This document shows positions 17,856 to 27,413 of a stretch of 64,000 nt of DNA, piece after piece. A program made the position numbers and the translations under genes. The notes under the pieces were generated by a model that did no database searches, was not told the DNA's origin, and saw only the letters and a list, made by a program, of their open reading frames with translations. Source of the DNA: Clostridium_AD frigoriphilum. Lineage in GTDB: Bacteria; Bacillota; Clostridia; Clostridiales; Clostridiaceae. How positions within the stretch are numbered: position 1 is the first letter of the stretch; every line of letters begins with the position of its first letter. The stretch lies in contig NZ_JAZHFS010000003.1 of assembly GCF_036541405.1 (NCBI RefSeq), forward strand, positions 221,328-285,327, given 5' to 3'.

Positions 17856-20678
17856 ATGAGAGATAAGATTTTTATAAAAGGCGCTAAGGTTCATAATTTA
17901 AAAAACGTTGATTTGGAGATACCAAGAGACAAGTTAATAGTGTTTACTGGACTTTCGGGATCGGGTAAATCATCTCTTGCTTTTGATACATTATACGCAG
18001 AGGGACAAAGACGATATGTAGAGTCATTGTCGGCTTATGCAAGGCAATTTCTAGGCAATATGGATAAACCAGATGTCGAATATATAGAAGGATTATCCCC
18101 TGCTATTTCTATAGATCAGAAAACTACTAATAGGAATCCACGTTCTACTGTGGGTACTGTAACTGAAATTTATGATTATTTGAGACTGCTTTATGCTAAA
18201 GTGGGAACACCACATTGTCCTAAATGTGGCAAGGAGATTTCTCAGCAGACTGTAGATCAAATGGTGGATAGAATAATGGAGATGCCACTAAAAACTAAGA
18301 TTTCGATCTTGTCTCCAATCATAAGGGGAAAAAAGGGCGAACATGTTAAAATTATAGAGAACATTAAAAAAAATGGTTTTGTTCGTGCTAGAATAGATGG
18401 CACTACTGTAGAACTTATGGAAGAGGATATAAAACTTGCGAAAACTAAGAAACACAGTATAGAGATAGTAATAGATAGAATTTCTGTAAAAGAGGAAGTA
18501 CGTAGTAGACTTACTGAATCTTTAGAAAGTGCATTAAAACTAGCAGAGGGTACTGCAATTGCTAGTGTTGTTGATGGTGAAGATATACTCTTTAGTGAGC
18601 ATTTTGCTTGCATAGATTGTGGTATTAGCATTGGAGAGTTGGCCCCTAGGATGTTTTCTTTTAATGCTCCTTATGGTAAGTGCGACAATTGTGATGGACT
18701 TGGTACCCTTATGGAAATTGATGAGGATCTTATAATACCAGATAAAAGCAAGAGCATTAAAGGCGGGGCAGTTATGTCTTTTGGGGAAGGTAGCCTTAAG
18801 GAAGATTCATGGACTTTTTCAGTACTAAGGGCTTTAAGTGAAAAGTACAAATTTAGTTTAGATACACCAATTGAGGAATATGATCCAGAAATTCTTAAAA
18901 TACTATTATATGGAACAAATGGCGAAAAAGTTAAGGTTAATTATGTTAAAGAATATAGATCGGGTACTTTTAATCATGCATATGAAGGCATTATAAATAA
19001 CTTGAAAAGAAGATATTTTGAAACATCTTCTGATTATATAAAGAGAGATGTAGAGCAATATATGGGTGATAATGCATGTCCTAAGTGTAAGGGCGCAAGG
19101 TTAAGCCCAGAGGTTCTTGCAGTAACAGTTGGTGGTAAAAATATAAGTGAATTTTGTCAATTATCTATTATAGATGAGGTTATATTTCTAAAAGATATAA
19201 AATTATCAGAGAAAAATAAAATTATATCTAATCAAATATTTAAAGAGATAAATGATAGACTTAATTTTTTAAAGGATGTGGGTCTTGATTATTTGAACTT
19301 AGCTAGATCAGCAGCTACATTATCTGGTGGAGAAGCACAGAGAATAAGACTTGCAACCCAGATAGGTTCTAGTCTAATGGGCGTTTTGTACATATTAGAT
19401 GAGCCAAGTATTGGTCTACATCAAAGGGATAATGATAAACTTATAAAGACATTAAAACACTTAAGAGATATAGGGAATACTGTAATTGTTGTAGAGCATG
19501 ATGAGGATACTATGAAGGCATCAGATTTTATTGTAGACGTTGGTCCAGGCGCTGGTGAACATGGTGGAGAAGTTGTCGCTACCGGAACAATCGAAGATAT
19601 AAAGAATTGTGAAAGGTCTATTACAGGTCAATATTTAAGTGGCAAGAAAAAGATTGAGGTTCCAAGCAAAACAAGAGGATCGAATGGCCACTGTATAAAA
19701 ATACTTAATGCAAGGCAAAATAATCTAAAGAATGTTAGCATAGATTTTCCATTAGGTGTATTTACTTCAGTTACTGGTGTTTCAGGCTCTGGAAAGAGTA
19801 CTTTGGTAAATGAAATTTTATTTAAAGGTCTTAATAAAAAATTGAATCATTCTAAAAAAAATCCTGGACTTCATAAAGATATCTTAGGATGGGAAAACAT
19901 AGATAAAATTATTAATATAGATCAAGGTCCTATAGGGCGTACTCCTAGGTCAAACCCAGCTACATATACTGGCGTTTTTGATGTGATTCGTGATGTTTTC
20001 TCCATGAGCTCTGAGTCGAAAATCAGGGGGTATAAACCAGGAAGATTTAGCTTTAATGTGAAGGGTGGAAGATGTGAAGCCTGCCACGGTGATGGAATAA
20101 TTAAAATAGAAATGCAATTTTTATCTGATGTTTATGTTCCCTGCGAAGTTTGCAAGGGTAAAAGATATAATAGAGAAACTTTAGAGGTTAAGTATAAGGG
20201 GAAAAACATTGATGATATTTTAAACATGACGGTTGAAGAGGCTGTTAAGTTTTTTGAGAATATTCCGAGAATTTATAGTAAACTTAAAACACTAATGGAT
20301 GTTGGTCTTGGTTATGTAAGACTTGGGCAACCTTCAACACAGTTATCAGGTGGCGAGGCTCAGAGGATTAAACTTGCTTCAGAATTATCTAAGAGGAGCA
20401 CTGGTAAGACGTTTTACATTTTGGATGAGCCAACTACAGGCCTTCATATCGATGATGTTAGTAAACTTATTATAATACTTCAAAGACTTGTAGATTCAGG
20501 AAATACAGTTGTTGTAATTGAGCATAATCTAGATGTTATAAAGTGCTCAGACAACGTTATAGACTTAGGACCTGAGGGCGGAGACAAGGGTGGGAGCATT
20601 TTATGCACTGGTACACCAAAAGAAATATCTTTAAATGTAAATTCATATACAGGACATTATCTAAAAAAAATGTTATAA
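17856..20678 (+). CDS. uvrA: Excinuclease ABC subunit A
   Basis: Damage-recognition ATPase of nucleotide excision repair (940 aa). Two ABC modules are present: Walker A GLSGSGKS (32-39) and GVSGSGKS in the second half, with signature motifs LSGGEAQRIRLATQ and LSGGEAQRIKLASE. Zn-binding Cys pairs are at CPKCGKEI, CIDCG with CDNCDGLG, CPKCKGARL, and CEACHGDG with CEVCKGKR. The ribosome-binding site is GAGGAGGAG. It is co-transcribed with uvrB. Confidence 0.98.
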   Translation: MRDKIFIKGAKVHNLKNVDLEIPRDKLIVFTGLSGSGKSSLAFDTLYAEGQRRYVESLSAYARQFLGNMDKPDVEYIEGLSPAISIDQKTTNRNPRSTVGTVTEIYDYLRLLYAKVGTPHCPKCGKEISQQTVDQMVDRIMEMPLKTKISILSPIIRGKKGEHVKIIENIKKNGFVRARIDGTTVELMEEDIKLAKTKKHSIEIVIDRISVKEEVRSRLTESLESALKLAEGTAIASVVDGEDILFSEHFACIDCGISIGELAPRMFSFNAPYGKCDNCDGLGTLMEIDEDLIIPDKSKSIKGGAVMSFGEGSLKEDSWTFSVLRALSEKYKFSLDTPIEEYDPEILKILLYGTNGEKVKVNYVKEYRSGTFNHAYEGIINNLKRRYFETSSDYIKRDVEQYMGDNACPKCKGARLSPEVLAVTVGGKNISEFCQLSIIDEVIFLKDIKLSEKNKIISNQIFKEINDRLNFLKDVGLDYLNLARSAATLSGGEAQRIRLATQIGSSLMGVLYILDEPSIGLHQRDNDKLIKTLKHLRDIGNTVIVVEHDEDTMKASDFIVDVGPGAGEHGGEVVATGTIEDIKNCERSITGQYLSGKKKIEVPSKTRGSNGHCIKILNARQNNLKNVSIDFPLGVFTSVTGVSGSGKSTLVNEILFKGLNKKLNHSKKNPGLHKDILGWENIDKIINIDQGPIGRTPRSNPATYTGVFDVIRDVFSMSSESKIRGYKPGRFSFNVKGGRCEACHGDGIIKIEMQFLSDVYVPCEVCKGKRYNRETLEVKYKGKNIDDILNMTVEEAVKFFENIPRIYSKLKTLMDVGLGYVRLGQPSTQLSGGEAQRIKLASELSKRSTGKTFYILDEPTTGLHIDDVSKLIIILQRLVDSGNTVVVIEHNLDVIKCSDNVIDLGPEGGDKGGSILCTGTPKEISLNVNSYTGHYLKKML

Positions 20679-20685
20679 TTTATAT

Positions 20686-20727
20686 AAGGCTAGCATAAAG
20701 TGAATGCTAGTCTTTGACTATTTTTTA
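20686..20727 (+). terminator. Putative terminator after uvrA
   Basis: A 10 bp stem (AAGGCTAGCA with TGCTAGTCTT, one G-T pair), then TGACTATTTTTT. Confidence 0.5.
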
Positions 20728-20745
20728 AAGAGGAGAAAGTGTATT

Positions 20746-21174
20746 ATGGCTGAGATAAGCAAGATTATGAAATATGCTATTATAGCGATTATTTACATTA
20801 TAATAATATTTGCATTAAGAATAATGTATAAGGACATAAAAGGTGGTGCAAAAAAGAAACCAGTTATAAAGAAAACTATGGGTCTTGAAGTTATGGAAAG
20901 AGGAGACAATCTTAATTTAAGGGTCGGCGCAGTTATACCTTTAAATGATCAACTTTCAATAGGCAGAAAGGCAGATAATCTTTTAATTCTGGGAGACAAA
21001 TATGTGTCTTCTCAGCATGCAAAAATATATTTGAAAAATACAAATTATATTTTGCAGGATTTGAGAAGTACTAATGGTACTATAATGAACAACAAAGCGG
21101 TTAAGGATACAGTGTATATAAAAAAAGGTGACGTAATTAAAATAGGAACTTCAACCTTTAAGGTTATAGGGTAA
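20746..21174 (+). CDS. Membrane-anchored FHA-domain protein
   Basis: A 142-residue protein with one N-terminal transmembrane helix (~7-27) and a cytoplasmic FHA domain (~60-140) that binds phosphothreonine peptides. FHA signature residues are visible in SIGRKADNLLILGDKYVSSQHAKI and LQDLRSTNGTIMNN. The ATG at 20746 has AGAGGAGAAAG upstream; a longer frame from 20704 lacks a good site and overlaps the hairpin. It is followed at 27 bases by the FtsW-like gene and then a PBP, so it probably recruits a phosphorylated partner to cell-wall synthesis. No Ser/Thr kinase gene is in the window. Confidence 0.88.
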   Translation: MAEISKIMKYAIIAIIYIIIIFALRIMYKDIKGGAKKKPVIKKTMGLEVMERGDNLNLRVGAVIPLNDQLSIGRKADNLLILGDKYVSSQHAKIYLKNTNYILQDLRSTNGTIMNNKAVKDTVYIKKGDVIKIGTSTFKVIG

Positions 21175-21200
21175 ATTATGAGTGCAAGCGGGGTGATATT

Positions 21201-22445
21201 ATGGATAGTATAAAACAAGAGAGAAAGCTGCTACGGTATACCTATCTTTTATGTATAGTTTTATTTTTGAATATGTATCTTATTGGGAAAAATGAGTTTG
21301 ATAAAAATGCTTTAATAATGGGCGGGATAATATGCTTTGTTTTTGCAGCTTCACATTTTATTATAAGAAGATTTTTTCCGGATGGTGATAAATATATTTT
21401 ACTGTTTTCAAATGTACTGGCGGTTATAGGTATAGGAATGTTATATAGGCTGGACTCACCTGTTGCGGTTAAACAACTTATTTTTTATGCAGTTGGAATA
21501 GCTGTATTTATTCTGGTGGTAGTTCTTTTCCCAAGCTTAAGTAAATTTGGAAAGTATAAATATGCTTATATGATATGTACTCTTATTCTTATGTCTTTGG
21601 GAAGTATAATGGGAGCTAAAACCTATGGAGCTAAAAATTGGGTAAAAATAGCTGGGTTCACTTTTCAACCGACAGAATTTGGTAAATTATCTTTGGTGGC
21701 GTATTTAGCAGCGTCACTGCAGTATTATGGAATAAAAACCGATGGGAAATCAGAAATTTCTAAATTTAAGGCATTAATTGAACCTGGAATAGTAGTTATG
21801 ATATCACTTGGACTTATGGTAGTTCAAAAAGACTTAGGTTCGGCCCTTCTATTTTTCGCTATATCAATAACCATGTTATATATTGCTACTTCGAATTTTA
21901 AATATATTTTAATATGTTTAGTATTATTTATGATAGGTGGATTTATAAGTTATAAAATGTTTGACCATGTGCAATTGAGGTTTATGATTTGGGGAAACCC
22001 CTGGAAATATGCTACTGATCAAGGACTACAAGTAGTACAATCTTTAATTTCTATAGCTTCGGGTGGTCTTTTCGGAACAGGTCTTGGCCTTGGACATCCT
22101 GGAATGGTTCCCGTAGTTACTACAGATTTTATTTTTGCTGCTATTTGTGAGGAAATGGGACTTGTTACTGGATTTGCTATTCTTATTTTATATTTTTTAT
22201 TGTTTTATAGATGTATGAGGGTACCTATTTATAGCAAGGATAACTTTACAAGGTTACTCGCTGTGGGATATAGTACAATGTTAGCTGCTCAGGTATTAGT
22301 TATAGTAGGGGGAGTAGTTGGAGCTATTCCACTAACGGGTATAACGCTACCATTAGTTAGTGCTGGCGGGAGTTCTATGTTAATAACTTTTTTTTCACTA
22401 GGTATACTTCAAAAAATTTCGGAGGACGGTCAAAATTATGAATGA
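21201..22445 (+). CDS. SEDS-family glycosyltransferase (FtsW/RodA/SpoVE)
   Basis: Polytopic peptidoglycan polymerase (414 aa, about ten transmembrane helices). SEDS marks are GAKNWVKIAGFTFQPTEFGK (catalytic Asp-containing loop follows), VVQKDLGSALLFF, and the C-terminal PLTGITLPLVSAGGSSM. Its last eight bases overlap the PBP gene, so the two form a translationally coupled polymerase-transpeptidase pair. Which SEDS subgroup it belongs to cannot be settled by eye. Confidence 0.93.
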   Translation: MDSIKQERKLLRYTYLLCIVLFLNMYLIGKNEFDKNALIMGGIICFVFAASHFIIRRFFPDGDKYILLFSNVLAVIGIGMLYRLDSPVAVKQLIFYAVGIAVFILVVVLFPSLSKFGKYKYAYMICTLILMSLGSIMGAKTYGAKNWVKIAGFTFQPTEFGKLSLVAYLAASLQYYGIKTDGKSEISKFKALIEPGIVVMISLGLMVVQKDLGSALLFFAISITMLYIATSNFKYILICLVLFMIGGFISYKMFDHVQLRFMIWGNPWKYATDQGLQVVQSLISIASGGLFGTGLGLGHPGMVPVVTTDFIFAAICEEMGLVTGFAILILYFLLFYRCMRVPIYSKDNFTRLLAVGYSTMLAAQVLVIVGGVVGAIPLTGITLPLVSAGGSSMLITFFSLGILQKISEDGQNYE

Positions 22446-23859
22446 TTTTGTAAGTAATATAAAAAAGGTCCTGTTGGTATTTTTAATACTCTTTATTGCT
22501 TTGATTACATATATAACTTATGTATATATGTTTAATAGTCAGAAAGCGGTAGCTAGTACATTTAATCGAAGGCTTTGGGCAGAGCGAAATAAGGTATTAA
22601 GGGGAACAATTTATGACAAGGATATGGTGGCGTTAACGAAAAGTACTAAGACAAGTGAAACATCTCAAAAACAGAATTATTTACAAGGTGCAGTTTTTGC
22701 ACATGCTATAGGATATATGGATCCTGTTTATGGACTTAGTGGCCTTGAAAAAAAATATGATGCACAACTTATGGGCAATAACGATACACCTCTTTCAAAA
22801 TTTGTCTTTTTTAATAAGGACACTGAGCAAAAGGTTGGTAATGGTTTAAGGACTACGCTTGACTCTAAACTCCAAAAAAAAGCTTATGAACTTTTAGGTG
22901 ATCATCGAGGTTCTATAGTAGCAATGAACCCTAAAACTGGAGAAATTTTAGCTATGGTTTCTAAACCTTCTTATGATCCTAATAATTTAGAGGAAAATTG
23001 GAAGAGTATAGTTGCAAATAAGGAAATGCCTCTGCTTAATAGAGCAGTATCCGGACTATATCCACCAGGATCTACATTTAAGACTGTTACGGCAGCAAGT
23101 GCTTTAGAAAACATAGCCAATGTTTACAATAGTAGCTTAAATGATAATGGTAGTTTAATTGTCAATGGAACAAAACTCTTGGAAGATTATAATGGTGAAT
23201 CTTTTGGAAATATAGATTTTAAATCTGCCTATATGCATTCTAGTAATGTGTTTTTCGGATCATTAGGTCTTGATTTAGGAAATAAGGCATTAAAAGATAC
23301 CGCAGAAAAGTTTTATTTTAATAAGAATATTCCAACCATAGGGTTAACAATAGAAAACAGTGTGTTTCCAAGCTACAAAAACAATGAAAAAGGTAATATT
23401 GCTCAGAGTGCTATAGGTCAGGCGGGGGATTTAGTTACGCCTATGCAAATGGCATTAGTTGTGAGCACAGTTGCTAATGGTGGTACAATGATGGAACCGA
23501 TGCTTGTTAAAGAAATATTAAGTAGCAAGGGTAAGTCTATAGAGAAATTACAGCCCAAGCAGCTTGGACAAGTGATGACAAAAAATAATTCTGATATTAT
23601 GAAGGGTTTAATGAAGGAGGTAGTGTCTCAAGGAACAGGCACTAGTGCAGCTCTTTCTGACATAGTAGTTAGCGGTAAAACGGGTACTGCAGACCATGAT
23701 GACCCGAGTAAACAAGAAGCCCCACATGCTTGGTTTACTGGATTTGCACCTTATGATGATCCTCAAATTGCTATAGCGGTAATTGTAGAGGAAGGCGGAC
23801 AAGGTGGAGTTAAAGCTGCGGAGATAACTAGGGAACTTGTTAGAACTTATTTGAAATAA
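22438..23859 (+). CDS. Class B penicillin-binding protein (transpeptidase)
   Basis: Membrane-anchored peptidoglycan transpeptidase (473 aa). One N-terminal helix (~8-30), a short dimerisation region with NKVLRGTIYDKD, and the transpeptidase domain from ~155. Active-site motifs are SxxK in PPGSTFKT (Ser nucleophile), SxN in HSSNVF and KTG in SGKTGTADH. The short N-terminal region is typical of PbpA-type partners of RodA-like SEDS proteins. It begins inside the end of the SEDS gene. Confidence 0.93.
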   Translation: MNDFVSNIKKVLLVFLILFIALITYITYVYMFNSQKAVASTFNRRLWAERNKVLRGTIYDKDMVALTKSTKTSETSQKQNYLQGAVFAHAIGYMDPVYGLSGLEKKYDAQLMGNNDTPLSKFVFFNKDTEQKVGNGLRTTLDSKLQKKAYELLGDHRGSIVAMNPKTGEILAMVSKPSYDPNNLEENWKSIVANKEMPLLNRAVSGLYPPGSTFKTVTAASALENIANVYNSSLNDNGSLIVNGTKLLEDYNGESFGNIDFKSAYMHSSNVFFGSLGLDLGNKALKDTAEKFYFNKNIPTIGLTIENSVFPSYKNNEKGNIAQSAIGQAGDLVTPMQMALVVSTVANGGTMMEPMLVKEILSSKGKSIEKLQPKQLGQVMTKNNSDIMKGLMKEVVSQGTGTSAALSDIVVSGKTGTADHDDPSKQEAPHAWFTGFAPYDDPQIAIAVIVEEGGQGGVKAAEITRELVRTYLK

Positions 23860-23910
23860 AATTCTAACTTTGTTAATTCTAAAAAACGTGCGAAAGCATG
23901 GGCATAATGT

Positions 23911-23957
23911 TAAAATATAAAGTCAAATATTATAATAATATTTGACTTTATATTTTA
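23911..23957. terminator. 22 bp perfect inverted repeat after the PBP gene
   Basis: TAAAATATAAAGTCAAATAT plus TA pairs with its complement across a TAA loop. It lacks a T-tract beyond the stem, but its position 50 bases after the stop codon suggests a terminator or mRNA-end hairpin that could work on either strand. Confidence 0.6.
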
Positions 23958-24143
23958 TATACCATGATTTATTTAGTAGTATAATTAGAGATAATGACGT
24001 ATAAAATGAATGCAGTATAGAAAAAAATAATATATGTAGTAACTTGTAATAAATTGCCCGGGAAATTTAAACGTATTGGTATAATTTTGAATATATATGT
24101 TTAAGTGAAAATAATTATAATCTTAAAGGGGAGGGGTTGTATT

Positions 24144-26009
24144 ATGTTTGACTTTAATTATCAGCTAAAGACTCTTCCAGATGCACCAGGAGTATATCTT
24201 ATGAAAAATAATCTTGGTGAAATAATATATGTTGGAAAGGCTAAAATATTAAAAAATAGGGTAAGACAGTATTTTAAATCATCAAAAAATCATTCTGTAA
24301 AAGTTATGGCTATGGTGAAAAATATAGCTGAATTTGAATATATAGTAACTGATTCAGAGATGGAGGCATTGATACTTGAGTGCAATCTTATTAAGAAATA
24401 TAGCCCAAGATATAATATTTTGCTTAAAGATGATAAGCATTATCCATTTATAAAGATAACTATTAATGAGGAGTTCCCGAGGGTATTTGTAACTAGAAAT
24501 ATTGCAAATGATGGAGGGAGATATTTTGGACCATACACAGATTCTGCAGCTGTATATAGTACCATTGAACTTATCAAACAGATATTTCCGCTTAGAACAT
24601 GCAGAAGAAATATTAAAGAAGGTGTCCTATATGATAGACCATGTTTAAACTATCATATAGGATTATGTAAAGCCCCATGTACAGGGTATATTAGTAAAGA
24701 AGATTATGGGAAAATTATAAAAGGTGCTTTGGATCTACTTACGGGAAAAGATAAAAGTATAAAGGAAGATTTAAGAAACAAAATGGAAAGTGCATCGGAA
24801 GTTTTGGAATTTGAAAAAGCAGCAATGCTTCGGGATAAGATTATGGCTATAGAAAAAATAAATGAGAAACAAAAGATTATAATAGGAAATTGTGAGAATG
24901 AAGATTTCATTAATGTGTATGTTGATGAAAAAGATGTTTGTATTCAGGTGTTTTTTCTTCGTGATGGTAAGATAGTAGGTAGAGAACACTTTATTTTAAA
25001 TGATGAAGCAGAAAATGTAGAAAATGAACTTATAGAAGAATTTATAAAGAGGTTTTATGGCGGGACAGCATTTATCCCTAAAACAATATATGTACCTTTT
25101 ATAAGTGAGGTTGAAATCTTAGAACAATGGCTTAGCGCTAAAAAAGATTCGAAGGTAACTATTAAGATTCCTCAAAAGGGAGAAAAGAAAAAAACTTTAG
25201 AGATGGTTGCAAATAATGCAAAGATAACTCTTGAAAATTTTAAATTAAAGGATATGCAAGATAAGGAAATTCATAAAATAGCAATGCAAGAAATTACAGA
25301 ATTATTAAAACTTGATGAAATACCTGATAGGATTGAATCATATGATATCTCAAATATAATGGGGGTAGATTCTGTAGGAAGTATGGTGGTTTTTGAAGGT
25401 GGAAAGCCTAAAAACAGTGATTATAGAAGGTTTAAGATAAAGTCAGTAATAGGAGCTAATGATTATGATAGTATGCGGGAAATCTTAGAACGGAGGTTTC
25501 GTCGTGGCCTGGATGAAGTGGAGAGAATAAAAGAGAGAAATTTAGAACTTAGTAAGGGAAAGTTTTGTGTGTTCCCGGATTTAATTCTTATGGATGGTGG
25601 GAAAGGGCAGGTTAATGTGGCCCTTGAGGTTTTAAATAATCTTAATATTGATATACCGGTATGCGGAATGGTTAAGGATGATAGGCACAAAACTAGAGGT
25701 TTAATATATAATAATATAGAGCTATTTATGAAGAGTAATTCCCAAAGTATGCATTTGATTACTAGAATACAAGATGAGGTCCATAGATTTGCAATTACTT
25801 ATCACAGAACACTTAGGGATAAAAGAACATTATATTCTATATTGGATAACATACCCAATATAGGCGAAAAAAGAAGAAGAGAGTTATTAAAAAAGTTTGG
25901 TAGTATAGATAATATAAAAGGTGCTGGTGCAAAAGAACTAATGGATACCCCATCTATGGATAGCAAGTCCGCAGAGTGCGTTATATCATATTTTAAAAAT
26001 AATAAATAA
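24144..26009 (+). CDS. uvrC: Excinuclease ABC subunit C
   Basis: Dual-incision endonuclease of nucleotide excision repair (621 aa). A GIY-YIG domain is at the N terminus (GVYLMKN, EIIYVGKAK). A Cys-rich CRRNIKEG, CLNYHIGLCKAPC segment follows. Next come the UVR motif (LEFEKAAMLRDKI), the RNase H-like domain (IESYDISNIMGVDSVGSMVV, DLILMDGGKGQ) and C-terminal helix-hairpin-helix motifs (IPNIGEKRRRELLKKFGS). The ATG at 24144 follows AAAGGGGAGGGG; an upstream in-frame ATG at 24105 has no site. No SOS box precedes it. Confidence 0.97.
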   Translation: MFDFNYQLKTLPDAPGVYLMKNNLGEIIYVGKAKILKNRVRQYFKSSKNHSVKVMAMVKNIAEFEYIVTDSEMEALILECNLIKKYSPRYNILLKDDKHYPFIKITINEEFPRVFVTRNIANDGGRYFGPYTDSAAVYSTIELIKQIFPLRTCRRNIKEGVLYDRPCLNYHIGLCKAPCTGYISKEDYGKIIKGALDLLTGKDKSIKEDLRNKMESASEVLEFEKAAMLRDKIMAIEKINEKQKIIIGNCENEDFINVYVDEKDVCIQVFFLRDGKIVGREHFILNDEAENVENELIEEFIKRFYGGTAFIPKTIYVPFISEVEILEQWLSAKKDSKVTIKIPQKGEKKKTLEMVANNAKITLENFKLKDMQDKEIHKIAMQEITELLKLDEIPDRIESYDISNIMGVDSVGSMVVFEGGKPKNSDYRRFKIKSVIGANDYDSMREILERRFRRGLDEVERIKERNLELSKGKFCVFPDLILMDGGKGQVNVALEVLNNLNIDIPVCGMVKDDRHKTRGLIYNNIELFMKSNSQSMHLITRIQDEVHRFAITYHRTLRDKRTLYSILDNIPNIGEKRRRELLKKFGSIDNIKGAGAKELMDTPSMDSKSAECVISYFKNNK

Positions 26010-26090
26010 CCTTATTAGGAATATTTATATTATGATAAATTTAAACTGTTGAAATATTGTAGTAAAAAGGGTAAACTAAAAGAACTATAT

Positions 26091-26128
26091 CTTGCATAAC
26101 ATAAATAATATTATTTATGTTATGCAAG
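26091..26128. other. 38 bp perfect palindrome between uvrC and murB
   Basis: CTTGCATAACATAAATAA is followed by TA and then its exact complement. It lies 36 bases before the murB start and has no T-tract. It could be the uvrC terminator, an operator or a cruciform-forming site. Confidence 0.7.
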
Positions 26129-26163
26129 TATATAAATATATTAATATTTTCAAGGAGTAGGAT

Positions 26164-27129
26164 ATGAAATTATATGCGGAATTATTTAAACAAATAAATA
26201 AAGTAACAGAAAATTCTAATATAAAGGTAGACGAACCAATGGAAAACCATACTTCTTTTAGAGTGGGTGGACCAGCTGATATTTTAGTAACACCAAGTGA
26301 TGTTTTAGAAGTTCAAGCTTTAATAAAAATTTGTAAAAAATATAAAGTTAAATATTATTTAATAGGAAATGGTTCTAATTTACTAGTTAAAGATGGTGGG
26401 ATTCGCGGTGTTGTTATAAAACTGTGTAATCTTAATAAAATTGAGGTTGAAGGAAATAAAGTAACCGCACAAAGTGGAGCTAGTTTATATGATGTTACAA
26501 TGGCGGCATTAGATAAAGGGCTTAAAGGTATTGAGTTTGCTAACGGAATTCCGGGTAGCATTGGTGGGGCAGCAGCTATGAATGCAGGAGCATATAACGG
26601 CGAAATGTCTATGGTTCTAGATAGTCTACTCGCAATAGACCAGAATGGAGAATTATTAACAATAGACAAAGACGTTATGGAGCTATCTTACAGAAGTAGT
26701 GCTGTTCTTAAATATGGATATGCAGTTATAAGCGTTACTCTTAAATTACAGCCTGGTGACAAGGAAGTTATAAAAGCTAGAATGGATGACCTTGCAAAAA
26801 AAAGAAGTGATAAACAACCTTTGGAATATGCATCGGCAGGTAGTACTTTTAAAAGACCTGAAGGTCATTATGCAAGTGTACTTATACAAGATTCAAATTT
26901 GAAAGGAACTCATGTTGGTGATGCAGAGGTATCTGTTAAACATTCTGGTTTTATTATCAATAAAAAGAGTGCAAGTGCGACAGATATTTTAGATTTAATC
27001 AAGCTTGTACAGGATGAAGTGCAAAAAAAATTTGGTATAAAGCTTGATACCGAGGTAAAGATTTGGGGAGAGGACAAAGAATCTTTTGAGGGAACATCTC
27101 CCTGCGAAGCTGGGTCATCTTCTTACTAA
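26164..27129 (+). CDS. murB: UDP-N-acetylenolpyruvoylglucosamine reductase
   Basis: FAD enzyme that reduces UDP-GlcNAc-enolpyruvate to UDP-MurNAc, the second committed step of peptidoglycan precursor synthesis. The 321-residue protein has HTSFRVGGPADI, the FAD-binding LIGNGSNLLV and GIPGSIGGAAAMNAGAYNG, the catalytic Ser in YASAGSTFKRPEG, and the C-terminal Glu in LDTEVKIWGE. A 15-residue Ser/Gly-rich tail after the fold looks unstructured. AAGGAG precedes the ATG. Confidence 0.97.
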   Translation: MKLYAELFKQINKVTENSNIKVDEPMENHTSFRVGGPADILVTPSDVLEVQALIKICKKYKVKYYLIGNGSNLLVKDGGIRGVVIKLCNLNKIEVEGNKVTAQSGASLYDVTMAALDKGLKGIEFANGIPGSIGGAAAMNAGAYNGEMSMVLDSLLAIDQNGELLTIDKDVMELSYRSSAVLKYGYAVISVTLKLQPGDKEVIKARMDDLAKKRSDKQPLEYASAGSTFKRPEGHYASVLIQDSNLKGTHVGDAEVSVKHSGFIINKKSASATDILDLIKLVQDEVQKKFGIKLDTEVKIWGEDKESFEGTSPCEAGSSSY

Positions 27130-27198
27130 ATTATTTTATCTTATAGGTAAAAAAGTGAGTTTAATATTTAAAAAAAATTATAAAATAAATTGAATTTT

Positions 27199-27237
27199 AA
27201 AACGCACAATAGGATAAATCTTTGTGCGTTTTTTTAT
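27199..27237 (+). terminator. Intrinsic terminator after murB
   Basis: AAAACGCACAA pairs with TTGTGCGTTTT and is followed by more T residues. The 12-base loop is somewhat large. Confidence 0.85.
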
Positions 27238-27413
27238 ACTTACATATCTATAATTATGATTATTTGTGTTATAATTAAAAATGAAACTGTATTAGTACAA
27301 CTAAGTAGACAAACATTTAAAGTGAATAATTGATAATATTAAAATATTAGTAGTAATATTTTAATATTTAGTATAATAGAAATTCTTGATTTTTGTAGAG
27401 GGGGTTTTTTTTG

